From an uncultured Mollicutes bacterium (GTDB taxonomy: Bacteria > Bacillota_I > Bacilli_A > ML615J-28 > CAG-313): a stretch of 54,101 nt of DNA. Below, in pieces: positions 34,616-43,155 of the stretch. Under the pieces are notes generated by a model. The model saw only the letters and a list, made by a program, of their open reading frames with translations, did not search any database and was not told the origin of the DNA. The stretch is from the NCBI GenBank assembly GCA_900548675.1, contig URLJ01000008.1, positions 1-54,101 on the forward strand, read 5' to 3'. The position numbers and the translations under genes are program-made. Each line of letters begins with the position of its first letter. Position 1 is the stretch's first letter.

Positions 34616-34643
34616 TATATTATGAATAATCTCATATTTGGTG
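34616..34643 (-). promoter_or_regulatory. Sigma-K-like promoter of LysM gene
   Basis: Minus strand: CACC (34643-34640), 15 bases, CATAATATA (34624-34616), fitting mACm / CATAnnnTA. The motif is short in AT-rich DNA, but the same arrangement and spacing recur before the gene at 53748. Confidence 0.42.
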
Positions 34644-34740
34644 ATAGTTTTATTTATTTTTGACATTATTTTCATCATTTTCTTTATTTTAATATAATCA
34701 TTACTATTCTATTATAATAATTAATACAAAAAGCAACAAA

Positions 34741-34783
34741 AAAGTGATCATAGAAGACTTTTATCAACTTCTATCATCACTTT
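34741..34783 (-). terminator. Terminator of thrS
   Basis: AAAGTGATnATAGAAG pairs with CTTCTATnATCACTTT, followed by TTTTTTGTTGC on the minus strand. Confidence 0.88.
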
Positions 34784-34795
34784 ATTCTTTTTTAT

Positions 34796-36706
34796 TTAGC
34801 GTTTTAATTCTTTAATTTCTGTCGTTATCATTTTTATAAAATCATCCAAAGGAAGATTTACTTGTTCTGTTTGACCATGATGACGATATGTTACGCTATT
34901 TGTTTCGACTTCTTTATCACCTAATACTAAAGTATATGGTATTTTCTTTGTTTGTGATTCTCTAATCTTATAATTAAGTTTTTCATCACGATCGTCAATA
35001 CTTACTCTAATTTTCAAGTTTTCTAGCGCTTCTTTGACTTTTGTTGCATATGCTCCGTGAGAAGCATTATTTACAGGGATAATAACAATTTGGCGAGGTG
35101 CTAACCATAATGGATATGCTCCTGCAAAATGTTCTGTAATTATGCCGATAAAACGTTCAATTGAACCAAATAACGCACGATGTAACATAATTGGACGAAC
35201 TTTTTCACCAGATTCATTAATATATGTTAAGTCAAATCTTTCTGGTAAATTCATATCAAGTTGAATTGTACCACATTGCCAAATTCTATTCATCGAATCA
35301 CGAAGTTTAAAGTCTAATTTTGGACCATAGAAAGCTCCATCACCTGGATTTAAAACATATTTAATACCTTTTTTCTCCATAGCACTGGCTAGCGCGCTCT
35401 CAGCCTTATTCCATGTTTCGATTGCACCAATATATTTATCTTCAGGGCGTGTAGAAAGTTCAATATGATATGATAAACCAAATACGGAATAAACATAATC
35501 ATATAAATCAATTAAACGACCAATTTCTTCTTCTATTTGATTTTCAGTAATAAAGATGTGAGCATCGTCTTGAGTAAAATTACGAACTCTAAATAATCCA
35601 TTTAAAGCTCCACTAGCTTCATGACGATGAACTAATCCAAGTTCACCTATTCTTAATGGAAAATCACGATATGAGTGAATACTATTTTTGTAAACTAACA
35701 TTCCACCTGGACAATTCATTGGTTTTATCGCAAATTCTTTGCCATCAATTTCAGATGTATACATATTTTCTTTATAATTAAACCAATGTCCTGATATTTC
35801 CCACAATTCCTTATTCAACATAATAGGTGTTTGAACAAATTGATAACCTTGTTTAGTGTGAATATCATACCAGAAGTTTTCAAGATTACGACGTAAAATC
35901 ATTCCATTTGGAAGCCAGAAAGGGAATCCTGGTCCATATTCACTAATCATAAATAAATCTAAGTCACGACCTATTTTACGATGATCACGTTTTTTACGTT
36001 CTTCTAGAATTTCTAAATGTTGTTTCAAAGCATCTTCAGTTAAGAAACATGTTCCATAAATTCTTTGTAATTGATTTCTTTTAGCATCCCCACGCCAATA
36101 GGCACCACTTATACTTAATAATTTAAAATGTTTTAAAAATTTGCTGTTGGCAACATGTGGGCCACGACATAAATCTAAAAAATTACCTAATTGATAAGTT
36201 GTAATTACTTCATCTTGAGGAAATTCGTTGATTAACTCTTGTTTATAGATGTCTTTAGCAAATAGAGCCAATGCTTCTTGTTTACTAACTACTTTTCTTT
36301 CAAAATTATATGCTGCATCAGCTAAGGCGTGCATTTTCTTCTCAATATGTAGAAGATCATCTTCGGTTAATTTTACATCGCCTAAATCTAAATCATAATA
36401 AAATCCTTCTTCTATAGCGGGTCCTACACCAAACATCGCATTTGGGTATAATTCTTTAATAGCTGCTGCTAAAAGATGCGCACAAGAATGATTCAACACA
36501 TCATTTAATCCTTCTGTATCGCTAGTAATTAATTCTATCGAAGCATCTTCTAAAATAGGCGCTGATAAATCATAAAATACATTGTTGACTTTCGCAATGA
36601 TACTTTTTTTAGCAAGACCTGATGAAATAGATGACGCAATTTCAAAGGCAGTTACGCCTTCTGCAAATTCTTTTTGATTCCCATCGGGAAAAGTAATTTT
36701 AATCAT
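34796..36706 (-). CDS. thrS: Threonyl-tRNA synthetase
   Basis: 636 residues, complete. TGS domain at the N-terminus, editing domain with HSCAHLLAAAIKELYP and the GFYYDLDL segment, class II motifs in RIGELGLVHRHEASGALNGLFRVRNFTQDDAHIF and MLHRALFGSIERFIGI, and anticodon domain with VSIDDRDEKLNYKIRE. Zinc ligands include Cys in MNCPGGM. The start at 36706 has an AAGGA site; the upstream ATG at 36724 is less well placed. Expression is controlled by a T-box leader. Confidence 0.97.
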   Translation of the reverse strand: MIKITFPDGNQKEFAEGVTAFEIASSISSGLAKKSIIAKVNNVFYDLSAPILEDASIELITSDTEGLNDVLNHSCAHLLAAAIKELYPNAMFGVGPAIEEGFYYDLDLGDVKLTEDDLLHIEKKMHALADAAYNFERKVVSKQEALALFAKDIYKQELINEFPQDEVITTYQLGNFLDLCRGPHVANSKFLKHFKLLSISGAYWRGDAKRNQLQRIYGTCFLTEDALKQHLEILEERKKRDHRKIGRDLDLFMISEYGPGFPFWLPNGMILRRNLENFWYDIHTKQGYQFVQTPIMLNKELWEISGHWFNYKENMYTSEIDGKEFAIKPMNCPGGMLVYKNSIHSYRDFPLRIGELGLVHRHEASGALNGLFRVRNFTQDDAHIFITENQIEEEIGRLIDLYDYVYSVFGLSYHIELSTRPEDKYIGAIETWNKAESALASAMEKKGIKYVLNPGDGAFYGPKLDFKLRDSMNRIWQCGTIQLDMNLPERFDLTYINESGEKVRPIMLHRALFGSIERFIGIITEHFAGAYPLWLAPRQIVIIPVNNASHGAYATKVKEALENLKIRVSIDDRDEKLNYKIRESQTKKIPYTLVLGDKEVETNSVTYRHHGQTEQVNLPLDDFIKMITTEIKELKR

Positions 36707-36737
36707 AATTATTCCTTCTTTCATTCATATTTGGCGT

Positions 36738-36985
36738 TTTAATATAAAAAAACGCCCTTAAAATAAGGACGAAAAACTTCCGCGGTACCACCTTAATTCA
36801 TAAGAAACGAGTTTAAGCTACTCTTTCTTATACACTCCTTTCCTTTAACGCAGGATATACGTCCTTATTTGAATACATAAGGCAGTTCCAAGGTGGTAAT
36901 AATTTAGGCTCAACAGTAGTTCACACTATCCTACTTCACTTGGGATGAACTGATTAAATTATCATGTCCTCTTCATAACTTTCTT
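36738..36985 (-). promoter_or_regulatory. T-box riboswitch upstream of thrS
   Basis: The T-box core AAGGTGGTACCGCGG is at about 36793-36780 on the minus strand. The terminator stem CGTCCTT / AAGGGCG (36771-36753) is followed by TTTTTTT and competes with the T-box antiterminator. An upstream stem I is closed by ATAATTT / AAATTAT and seems short. The reader senses uncharged tRNA-Thr. ACT and ACC triplets occur in the right region, but I could not fix the specifier by eye. Confidence 0.92.
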
Positions 36986-36990
36986 CTTAT

Positions 36991-37019
36991 ATTATATACT
37001 TATTTTTCTTTTATTGCAA
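36991..37019 (-). promoter_or_regulatory. Promoter of the T-box/thrS transcript
   Basis: Minus strand: TTGCAA (37019-37014), 17-base spacer, TATAAT (36996-36991). Confidence 0.7.
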
Positions 37020-37198
37020 GACTTATGTATCGTTCTTTTAAAATTTATGGTTTTTATTATAAATAACTTTCATAAAGCAGCACCACTCTTTTATCCATTA
37101 GTTTACGTTAGTATTCTAGTTTTAATTCCTTTTATACTATTTGTATAGCTCTACTTTTGCATAATGCTTTTTTAATTAAAATTAATAATGTTTTACAA

Positions 37199-37227
37199 TT
37201 GAAACAAAATATTAGTAATGTTATAAT
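37199..37227 (+). promoter_or_regulatory. Promoter of nrdG
   Basis: TTGAAA (37199-37204), 17-base spacer, TGT-TATAAT (extended -10, 37222-37227). It fixes the start of nrdG at 37244, since in-frame ATGs further up lie before the promoter. The rest of 37020-37198 shows nothing else. Confidence 0.78.
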
Positions 37228-37243
37228 TTTATCGGTGATTAAT

Positions 37244-37936
37244 ATGAAATATGATTTTATTGGATATGAGAAAATATCCCTTGTTGATTTTGATGGTTAT
37301 TTAACCGCGACCATTTTTTCAAATGGCTGCAATTATCGATGCCCTTTCTGTCATAATGCTCCTCTCGTTTTAGAAAATGCAGAAAATTCTATTTTTGATG
37401 AATTTCTTACACACCTAAAAAAAAGACAAAGAATGCTTGAAGCAGTCTGCATTACAGGTGGCGAACCTACTTTAGTGCCTGATTTAAAAGAAAAGATAAG
37501 AAAAATCAAAGAATTTTCACTTTTAGTCAAGTTAGACACAAACGGAACTAATCCGCAAATTTTAAAAGAACTTATAAATGAAAACTTACTTGACTATATC
37601 GCGATGGATATTAAAAATAGTCCTACCAGTTACAATATAACATGTGGGGTAAATAATCCTTTACTAGATAACATCAAAGAATCAATGATGTTACTGATGA
37701 GTAGCAATATTCCATATGAATTTAGAACAACTCTTGTTGATGAATTTCATGATGAAAACAGCATTAAAGAAATTGGTATGTTTTTAAAAGGTGCTAAAAA
37801 ATTATATTTACAAAAATTTGTAGAACGCGATACCTGCATAAAAAGTGGTTTACATGAAGTTTCGAAAGAAAAAGCCCTGAAATATCAGGACTTGCTTAAA
37901 AACTATATCGAAGAAGTTAATCTTCGCGGTTATTAA
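37244..37936 (+). CDS. nrdG: Anaerobic ribonucleotide reductase activating protein
   Basis: 230-residue radical SAM enzyme. The cluster motif CNYRCPFCHN is near residue 31, and ITGGEPTLVP is the SAM-binding GGE motif. It installs the glycyl radical on NrdD. The sequence is closer to the longer NrdG2-type activases than to the 155-residue NrdG. The start at 37244 has a GGTGATT site and a short leader. It converges on trxB with a 20-base overlap of coding ends; nrdD lies beyond trxB on the opposite strand. Confidence 0.88.
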   Translation: MKYDFIGYEKISLVDFDGYLTATIFSNGCNYRCPFCHNAPLVLENAENSIFDEFLTHLKKRQRMLEAVCITGGEPTLVPDLKEKIRKIKEFSLLVKLDTNGTNPQILKELINENLLDYIAMDIKNSPTSYNITCGVNNPLLDNIKESMMLLMSSNIPYEFRTTLVDEFHDENSIKEIGMFLKGAKKLYLQKFVERDTCIKSGLHEVSKEKALKYQDLLKNYIEEVNLRGY

Positions 37937-38846
37937 GATAATTACAAGCTTCTAATGCGGCAATAGCACCATCATTTATCGCGGTGGCAACTTGACGCAC
38001 CTTTTTAGTGCGACAATCTCCCGCAACAAATAAACCTTCCGTTTTAGTGATTAAATCTTCACTAGCTATAGCGTAACCATCCTTGTCCAATTGGGCAAGG
38101 TTTTTTATTGCATCATTTTGTGGAATTTGTCCTATCGCGATGAATACACCTTTAACGTTTATAGTTATTTTTGCTTTTGTTTTTTGATTTTCAAAAACCA
38201 AACCTTCTAACTTTTCACTACCTAAAAAGGCTTGTAATAAGACATTAGGAACAATTTCAATTTTAGGGTTATTTCTTACTTTTTCTCTTAGAACCGCGTC
38301 GCCCATAAATTCGTCAAACATAATGCAGATGTAAACTTTAGGAGAATTTTCACTAAGTTCTAACGCATATTGTAAGGCAGTATTACCATCACCAATGACG
38401 GCTACTTCTTCACCTTTATAAAAAGCACCATCACAAACAGCACAATAAGAAACGCCGTTACCGATTAAGTCTTTTTCTTTTTCAACATTAATCATCTTAT
38501 GAAAAGCACCGGCTGCCCATATAACAGCTCCTGCTTGATACGTATTATAATCCGTTTGGATAGTGAAATTTTTTACTTTTGAAGTTTCATCTTTGGTGAT
38601 ACTAATAACCTTTTCTAATTCAAATTCTACTCCCATTGCCATAACTTGATCTACCATCGATCCTGCCAAAGCTTCACCAGATATTTTATTAAATCCGGGG
38701 TAGTTTTCAATTAAAGGAGCTAAAGCCATTTGTCCGCCAAAGCTTTCTTTTTCTAAAAGAAGAACCGTTTTACCACTTCTTCTTGCATATAAACTAGCAG
38801 CAAGCCCTGCTGGGCCTGCTCCTACTATTATTATATCGTAATACAT
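37917..38846 (-). CDS. trxB: Thioredoxin reductase
   Basis: 309 residues. FAD loop IIVGAGPAGLAASLYA, the redox-active CAVCDG at about residue 135, the NADPH loop AVIGDGNTALQYAL and FVAGDCRTKKVRQVATA at the FAD end. It reduces thioredoxin-like proteins with NADPH. It lies nine bases after nrdD, whose product carries a fused redoxin domain, so it probably recharges that domain. Confidence 0.94.
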   Translation of the reverse strand: MYYDIIIVGAGPAGLAASLYARRSGKTVLLLEKESFGGQMALAPLIENYPGFNKISGEALAGSMVDQVMAMGVEFELEKVISITKDETSKVKNFTIQTDYNTYQAGAVIWAAGAFHKMINVEKEKDLIGNGVSYCAVCDGAFYKGEEVAVIGDGNTALQYALELSENSPKVYICIMFDEFMGDAVLREKVRNNPKIEIVPNVLLQAFLGSEKLEGLVFENQKTKAKITINVKGVFIAIGQIPQNDAIKNLAQLDKDGYAIASEDLITKTEGLFVAGDCRTKKVRQVATAINDGAIAALEACNYLNNRED

Positions 38847-38855
38847 TTTAGTACC

Positions 38856-41228
38856 TTATTTTTGGCTTTCTTCAATGTACTTTTTAATTAAGCTTACGTT
38901 GTCGTAAGTTTCATATGTACCATCTTGTTTTGGAACTAAAAGCGTTGGGGCTTTGCGGATGGCAAACTTTTTAGTCAATTCTTTTTGTTCTTCTGCATCG
39001 ATTGGAATATACTTAATATTTGCTTTATCTAAAAGCATTTTAGCCATTTTACAATTTGGGCATGTCTTAGTCGTAAAAAGCATCAATTCTTTTGCATCGT
39101 TTGCTTCATCATGCTTTACATCGCATGAAGTTTCGGGATGATTTTTATGAAGAACAGATGTTGCGATATCATAAGTTTTACGATTTTTAAATTCTTCGGC
39201 TTTACCATCATTCCAATTTTGAACAGGACGATAATATCCCGTAATTCTACTATAGACTTCTGTTTTACGTCCACAAATTGGGCATTTATATTGTTCACCA
39301 TCAAGGTATCCATGGCTTTGACAAATTGAATATGTTGGTGATAATGTGTAATAAGGTAAACGATAGTTCTCAGCAATTTTACGAACTAATTTAGCACTAG
39401 CTTCCCATGAAGGAAGTTTTTGACCTAAGAACACGTGGAAAACAGTACCAGATGTATAAAGGGTTTGAAGTTCATCTTGAATATCAAGCGCGGTAAATAC
39501 ATCAGAAGTAAATCCAACTGGTAGATGCGAACTATTTGTATAGTAAGGTGTGTTACCTTTTTCTGTCGCCGTAATAATGTTAGGGAACTGTTTACGATCA
39601 TGACGAGCGAGTCTATATGATGTTGATTCTGCAGGTGTTGCTTCAAGATTATACAAGTCACCATATTGTTCTTGATAATCTGACAATTTTTCACGCATAA
39701 AATTCAAAACATTTTTAGTAAATATTTGTGATTCCTCGTTTGATAAATCTTTCTTTAGCCATTTTGCGTTTAAGCAAGCTTCGTTCATTCCTACTAAACC
39801 TATTGTTGAGAAATGGTTATCAAATGTACCTAGATAACGTTTTGTATATGGGTATAGACCTTCATCAAGTAATCTTGTGATAACCTTACGTTTAATCTTA
39901 AGTGATCTAGCTGCGAGATTCATCATTTTTTCTAAACGTTCATAAAAATCCGTTTCATCTTTCGCAAGGTAAGCAATACGTGGCATATTGATTGTAACAA
40001 CGCCGATAGAGCCAGTGCTTTCACCACTACCGAAGAAACCACCAGATTTTTTTCTTAATTCTCTTAAATCTAAACGTAAGCGGCAGCACATACTTCTAAC
40101 ATCACTTGGTTCCATATCACTATTAATATAATTAGAAAAATATGGTGTACCATATTTAGCGGTCATTTCAAATAATAGTTTATTATTTTCAGTTGGAGAC
40201 CAGTCAAAATCTTTTGTAATAGAATATGTTGGGATAGGATATTGGAAACCTCTGCCATTAGCATCGCCTTCAATCATAATTTCAATGAAAGCTTTATTTA
40301 CCAAGCGCATTTCTTCAACACAGTCTTTATATTTAAAGTTTTGTTCTTTACCACCAACAATAGCATTTAATTCAGCCATATCGTTTGGAACAGTCCAGTC
40401 AAGTGTGATATTAGTAAATGGTGCTTGAGTTCCCCATCTACTTGGGGTATTAACACCATAAATAAATGATTGAATGCATTGTTTTACTTCTTTATATGAT
40501 AAATTATCTACTTTTACAAATGGTGCCAAATAAGTATCAAATGATGAAAAAGCTTGAGCTCCGGCCCATTCATTTTGCATGATACCTAAAAAATTAGTCA
40601 TTTGGTTACACAAAGTTGAAAGGTGAGCTGCTGGTGCTGAAGTTATTTTACCAGGAACACCACCCAAACCTTCGACAATAAGTTGTTTTAAAGACCATCC
40701 TGCACAATATCCTGTAAGCATTGATAAATCATGAATATGAATATCCGCATTACGATGTGCTTCTTCAATTTCAGGATCATATATTTCTGAAAGCCAATAA
40801 TTAGCCGTTATAGCTCCTGAATTAGATAGAATTAAACCGCCAACAGAATAAGTAACAGTTGAGTTCTCTTTAACACGCCAATCATTGATTTTTAAATAAT
40901 TATTAACAGTGCTTTTATAATCTAAATATGTAGATTTCATATTGCGCATTTTTTCATGTTGCTTACGGTAAAGGATATATGATTTGGCTACATCAACATA
41001 ACTAGCTTGAATTAATACTACTTCAACACTATCTTGAATATCTTCAACTGAAACAACGCCTTTTACTACTTTATCGCTAAAAGCAGCAGTAACTCTCAAT
41101 GCTAAAAGCTCTATAATTTCTTTATTATAGCTTTTTCCTGAAGCTTCAAAAGCTTTCATAATAGCTTCTTCTATTTTTAAAATATCAAATTCTACGACTT
41201 GACCATCGCGTTTTTTTACACTTAACAT
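38856..41228 (-). CDS. nrdD: Anaerobic ribonucleotide reductase with C-terminal redoxin domain
   Basis: 790 residues. An N-terminal ATP-cone (about 1-90) precedes the class III catalytic domain; the zinc site is formed by CPICG and nearby cysteines, and the glycyl radical is in SRITGYYRPVQNW. After a short linker, residues about 710-790 form a thioredoxin/glutaredoxin-fold domain, with LMLFTTKTCPNCKMAKMLL holding a CPNC active site and KAPTLLVP the cis-proline. Class III enzymes normally use formate or a separate redoxin; here the reductant is fused. The start at 41228 has AGGAGG seven bases upstream. trxB follows and nrdG is convergent. Confidence 0.93.
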   Translation of the reverse strand: MLSVKKRDGQVVEFDILKIEEAIMKAFEASGKSYNKEIIELLALRVTAAFSDKVVKGVVSVEDIQDSVEVVLIQASYVDVAKSYILYRKQHEKMRNMKSTYLDYKSTVNNYLKINDWRVKENSTVTYSVGGLILSNSGAITANYWLSEIYDPEIEEAHRNADIHIHDLSMLTGYCAGWSLKQLIVEGLGGVPGKITSAPAAHLSTLCNQMTNFLGIMQNEWAGAQAFSSFDTYLAPFVKVDNLSYKEVKQCIQSFIYGVNTPSRWGTQAPFTNITLDWTVPNDMAELNAIVGGKEQNFKYKDCVEEMRLVNKAFIEIMIEGDANGRGFQYPIPTYSITKDFDWSPTENNKLLFEMTAKYGTPYFSNYINSDMEPSDVRSMCCRLRLDLRELRKKSGGFFGSGESTGSIGVVTINMPRIAYLAKDETDFYERLEKMMNLAARSLKIKRKVITRLLDEGLYPYTKRYLGTFDNHFSTIGLVGMNEACLNAKWLKKDLSNEESQIFTKNVLNFMREKLSDYQEQYGDLYNLEATPAESTSYRLARHDRKQFPNIITATEKGNTPYYTNSSHLPVGFTSDVFTALDIQDELQTLYTSGTVFHVFLGQKLPSWEASAKLVRKIAENYRLPYYTLSPTYSICQSHGYLDGEQYKCPICGRKTEVYSRITGYYRPVQNWNDGKAEEFKNRKTYDIATSVLHKNHPETSCDVKHDEANDAKELMLFTTKTCPNCKMAKMLLDKANIKYIPIDAEEQKELTKKFAIRKAPTLLVPKQDGTYETYDNVSLIKKYIEESQK

Positions 41229-41320
41229 CCTTTTCCTCCTCATTTTTTTGTATTTAGAATTAAAAAAGCCCCAACAATTCTACTCTCATGGTTCTTTTTA
41301 TTTTCATTTTAAGTAACAAA

Positions 41321-41349
41321 ATTATACCATAAATGATATTATTTGTAAC
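41321..41349 (-). promoter_or_regulatory. Promoter of nrdD
   Basis: Minus strand: GTTACA (41349-41344), 17-base spacer, TGG-TATAAT (41326-41321, extended -10). No NrdR box was seen. The leader holds a nine-codon frame (41289-41260) ending in a U-rich run. Confidence 0.68.
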
Positions 41350-41408
41350 TGATTTTGCAATATAAAAAAATTTCAATTTTACAAAATCAAAATGATTTTT
41401 TCCTCTTA

Positions 41409-41436
41409 AAAATAGCCCTTAAAATAGGGCTATTTT
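41409..41436. terminator. Symmetric hairpin upstream of nrdD
   Basis: AAAATAGCCCT / AGGGCTATTTT, 11-bp perfect stem with a six-base loop. It lies between the SDR terminator and the nrdD promoter; it could stop read-through in either direction. Confidence 0.6.
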
Positions 41437-41494
41437 AAGCCAATTTAGACATTTTAACGTTAACTTCTAATAAAATATATATGGTTAAAATAAA

Positions 41495-41544
41495 AAACGT
41501 ATATTTTAACAATTGATTTTTTTCAAATTGTTTATATACGTTTT
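41495..41544 (-). terminator. Terminator of the DUF308-SDR pair
   Basis: AAAACGTATA / TATACGTTTT with an inner CAATT / AATTG, then TTATTTTAACC on the minus strand. The SDR stop codon lies in the stem. Confidence 0.8.
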
Positions 41545-42323
41545 TTTTGAATATTCATAACTATTTTAGAAGCCTTTTTTAACGTGATAAATCTTAAACC
41601 CAAGACGCCAAGCTTGTTTTTAAAGCCAACTACAAGCGTTGTTCCTTTTTTAAAAGTAAAATCAAAAATAGCTTTAGCTACAAGCGAAGGATCACTAGGC
41701 TTTATATGGGCCATCATATCGCAGTTAGAATTAGCTTTTTCAAAAAAAGCAGTATTGGTAGGTCCTGGTGATACCACTTTCACTATAACATTTTCTTTTT
41801 TAAATTCTTCACTAATAGCAAGTGAAAACGATAATACAAAAGCTTTACTAGCATAATATGTCGCCATTAAAGGACCCGGTGTATAAGCACCGATGGATGC
41901 GACATTGACAATTACACCTTTTTGCTTTCTTTTCATTTCATTACCAAAGTAATAGCACAATTCCATAAGAGCTTTAATATTTACATTGATTATACTTTGT
42001 TGTTTGGTAATATCACTATCTAAGAAATATTCGTAATCTCCTATTCCGGCATTGTTATAAAGAATACTTGGGGTAAGACCTTTTTCTTTAAATGTCGTAA
42101 ACACCTCATATGCCGCATTTTCTTTAGATAAATCTTTTACAATGTAGTAAAATGGTCCCGGATACTTTTCTGAAAGCAAAAGGGTAAGCTTTTCTAACTT
42201 TTCTTTCGAGCGACCAATCAAGCATAAAGGAGCACTTTTAGCCATTAAATGCGTTAGTTCTAACCCTATGCCAGAGGTAGCTCCCGTTATTACTACTACT
42301 TCATTATTTGTCGTCATCATCAA
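41532..42323 (-). CDS. Short-chain dehydrogenase/reductase
   Basis: 263 residues with the SDR Rossmann loop TGATSGIGLELTHL, the NNAGIGDYEYFL motif, catalytic Ser in VASIGAYTPG, and YYASKAFVLSFSLA (YxxxK). This is the classical SDR type of oxidoreductase, similar to the DltE/YqjQ group; substrate unknown. It overlaps the end of the DUF308 gene by 20 bases. Confidence 0.9.
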   Translation of the reverse strand: MMMTTNNEVVVITGATSGIGLELTHLMAKSAPLCLIGRSKEKLEKLTLLLSEKYPGPFYYIVKDLSKENAAYEVFTTFKEKGLTPSILYNNAGIGDYEYFLDSDITKQQSIINVNIKALMELCYYFGNEMKRKQKGVIVNVASIGAYTPGPLMATYYASKAFVLSFSLAISEEFKKENVIVKVVSPGPTNTAFFEKANSNCDMMAHIKPSDPSLVAKAIFDFTFKKGTTLVVGFKNKLGVLGLRFITLKKASKIVMNIQKKRI

Positions 42324-42939
42324 TTACTTCTGCTTCTGTATCTATGATATTTTTGTTATTTTGGTTGTTTTTTGATGATGTATTTTGATTTTTCTTATTT
42401 TGAAATTCTCTTTTTAACGCATCATAGTTTTTTCTAAATAACTCAAAAATACTAATTAATCCCTTAATAGTTATCGATAACCCCAAAGCAAATACTAAAT
42501 AGGTTGAGCTTTTATCAAATGATAAAAGGACAATGCCTATCGTAACCAAAACAATTGATATTAAAAGATTAATAATACCATTTTTTTCGCGCGTTGCCAT
42601 AAGAAAATATGAAGACAATACTTTAAATAAACCCGCTATTATTAAATAAAGTCCTATCGTTATCGTCGCAATAATTGTGGCATAATCACTACATATGATT
42701 AAAACTAAACCACCTACTATTTTAAGGGTCCCAACACAAAGTTTATACCAAATAACTAAGGCAGAATCACCCTTGATAAAATAAGTGATAACATCAACAA
42801 TACCATTGATGATAATAAATCCGCCCATCACATAACAAATAACATTAATCGCATCTTGTGGCCATACCATCATTGTAAATCCTAGTAGCACCGCTATCAC
42901 GCTCATGACAAGATTACTCGTAAATGTTCTAATATTCAT
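42304..42939 (-). CDS. DUF308 (HdeD-like) membrane protein
   Basis: 211 residues with six membrane helices arranged as three similar pairs (VLLGFTMMVWPQDAINVI, GGFIIINGIVDVITYF, YLIIAGLFKVLSSYF), as in the DUF308/HdeD family, followed by a polar Asn/Lys/Asp-rich tail. Molecular function unknown; E. coli HdeD is acid-stress linked. A TATAAT box at 42967-42962 precedes it. Confidence 0.8.
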   Translation of the reverse strand: MNIRTFTSNLVMSVIAVLLGFTMMVWPQDAINVICYVMGGFIIINGIVDVITYFIKGDSALVIWYKLCVGTLKIVGGLVLIICSDYATIIATITIGLYLIIAGLFKVLSSYFLMATREKNGIINLLISIVLVTIGIVLLSFDKSSTYLVFALGLSITIKGLISIFELFRKNYDALKREFQNKKNQNTSSKNNQNNKNIIDTEAEVIDDDDK

Positions 42940-42961
42940 ATAATCACCCCTTCTTTTATCT

Positions 42962-42967
42962 ATTATA
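42962..42967 (-). promoter_or_regulatory. -10 box of the DUF308-SDR pair
   Basis: TATAAT on the minus strand, no good -35. A GGGGTGAT ribosome site follows. The remainder of 42940-43155 holds AT-rich DNA with only a weak TATAAA near 43094 for the plus-strand gene. Confidence 0.45.
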
Positions 42968-43155
42968 CTACATCAAGCGTTTTTTTAAAATGTTTTTACT
43001 TCTTTTTTTTAAAAGATGATACATTTTTTTGCCAAATGATTTATTCCTATCAAAAAATAATAATTTTAACTAGTTTGTCTTTTTTTAACATAGTATAAAA
43101 AGGTGATATTTGTTAACAATATTTTTATCTAAAAGAATTGGAGTGTATAAATTAA

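Noticed and set aside
34593..34740. Search for a gene between LysM and thrS
   Set aside because: Only short, AT-rich frames with no ribosome site; only promoter-like sequence was found.
41244..41408. NrdR box upstream of nrdD
   Set aside because: No pair of 16-bp NrdR-type palindromes could be found by eye.
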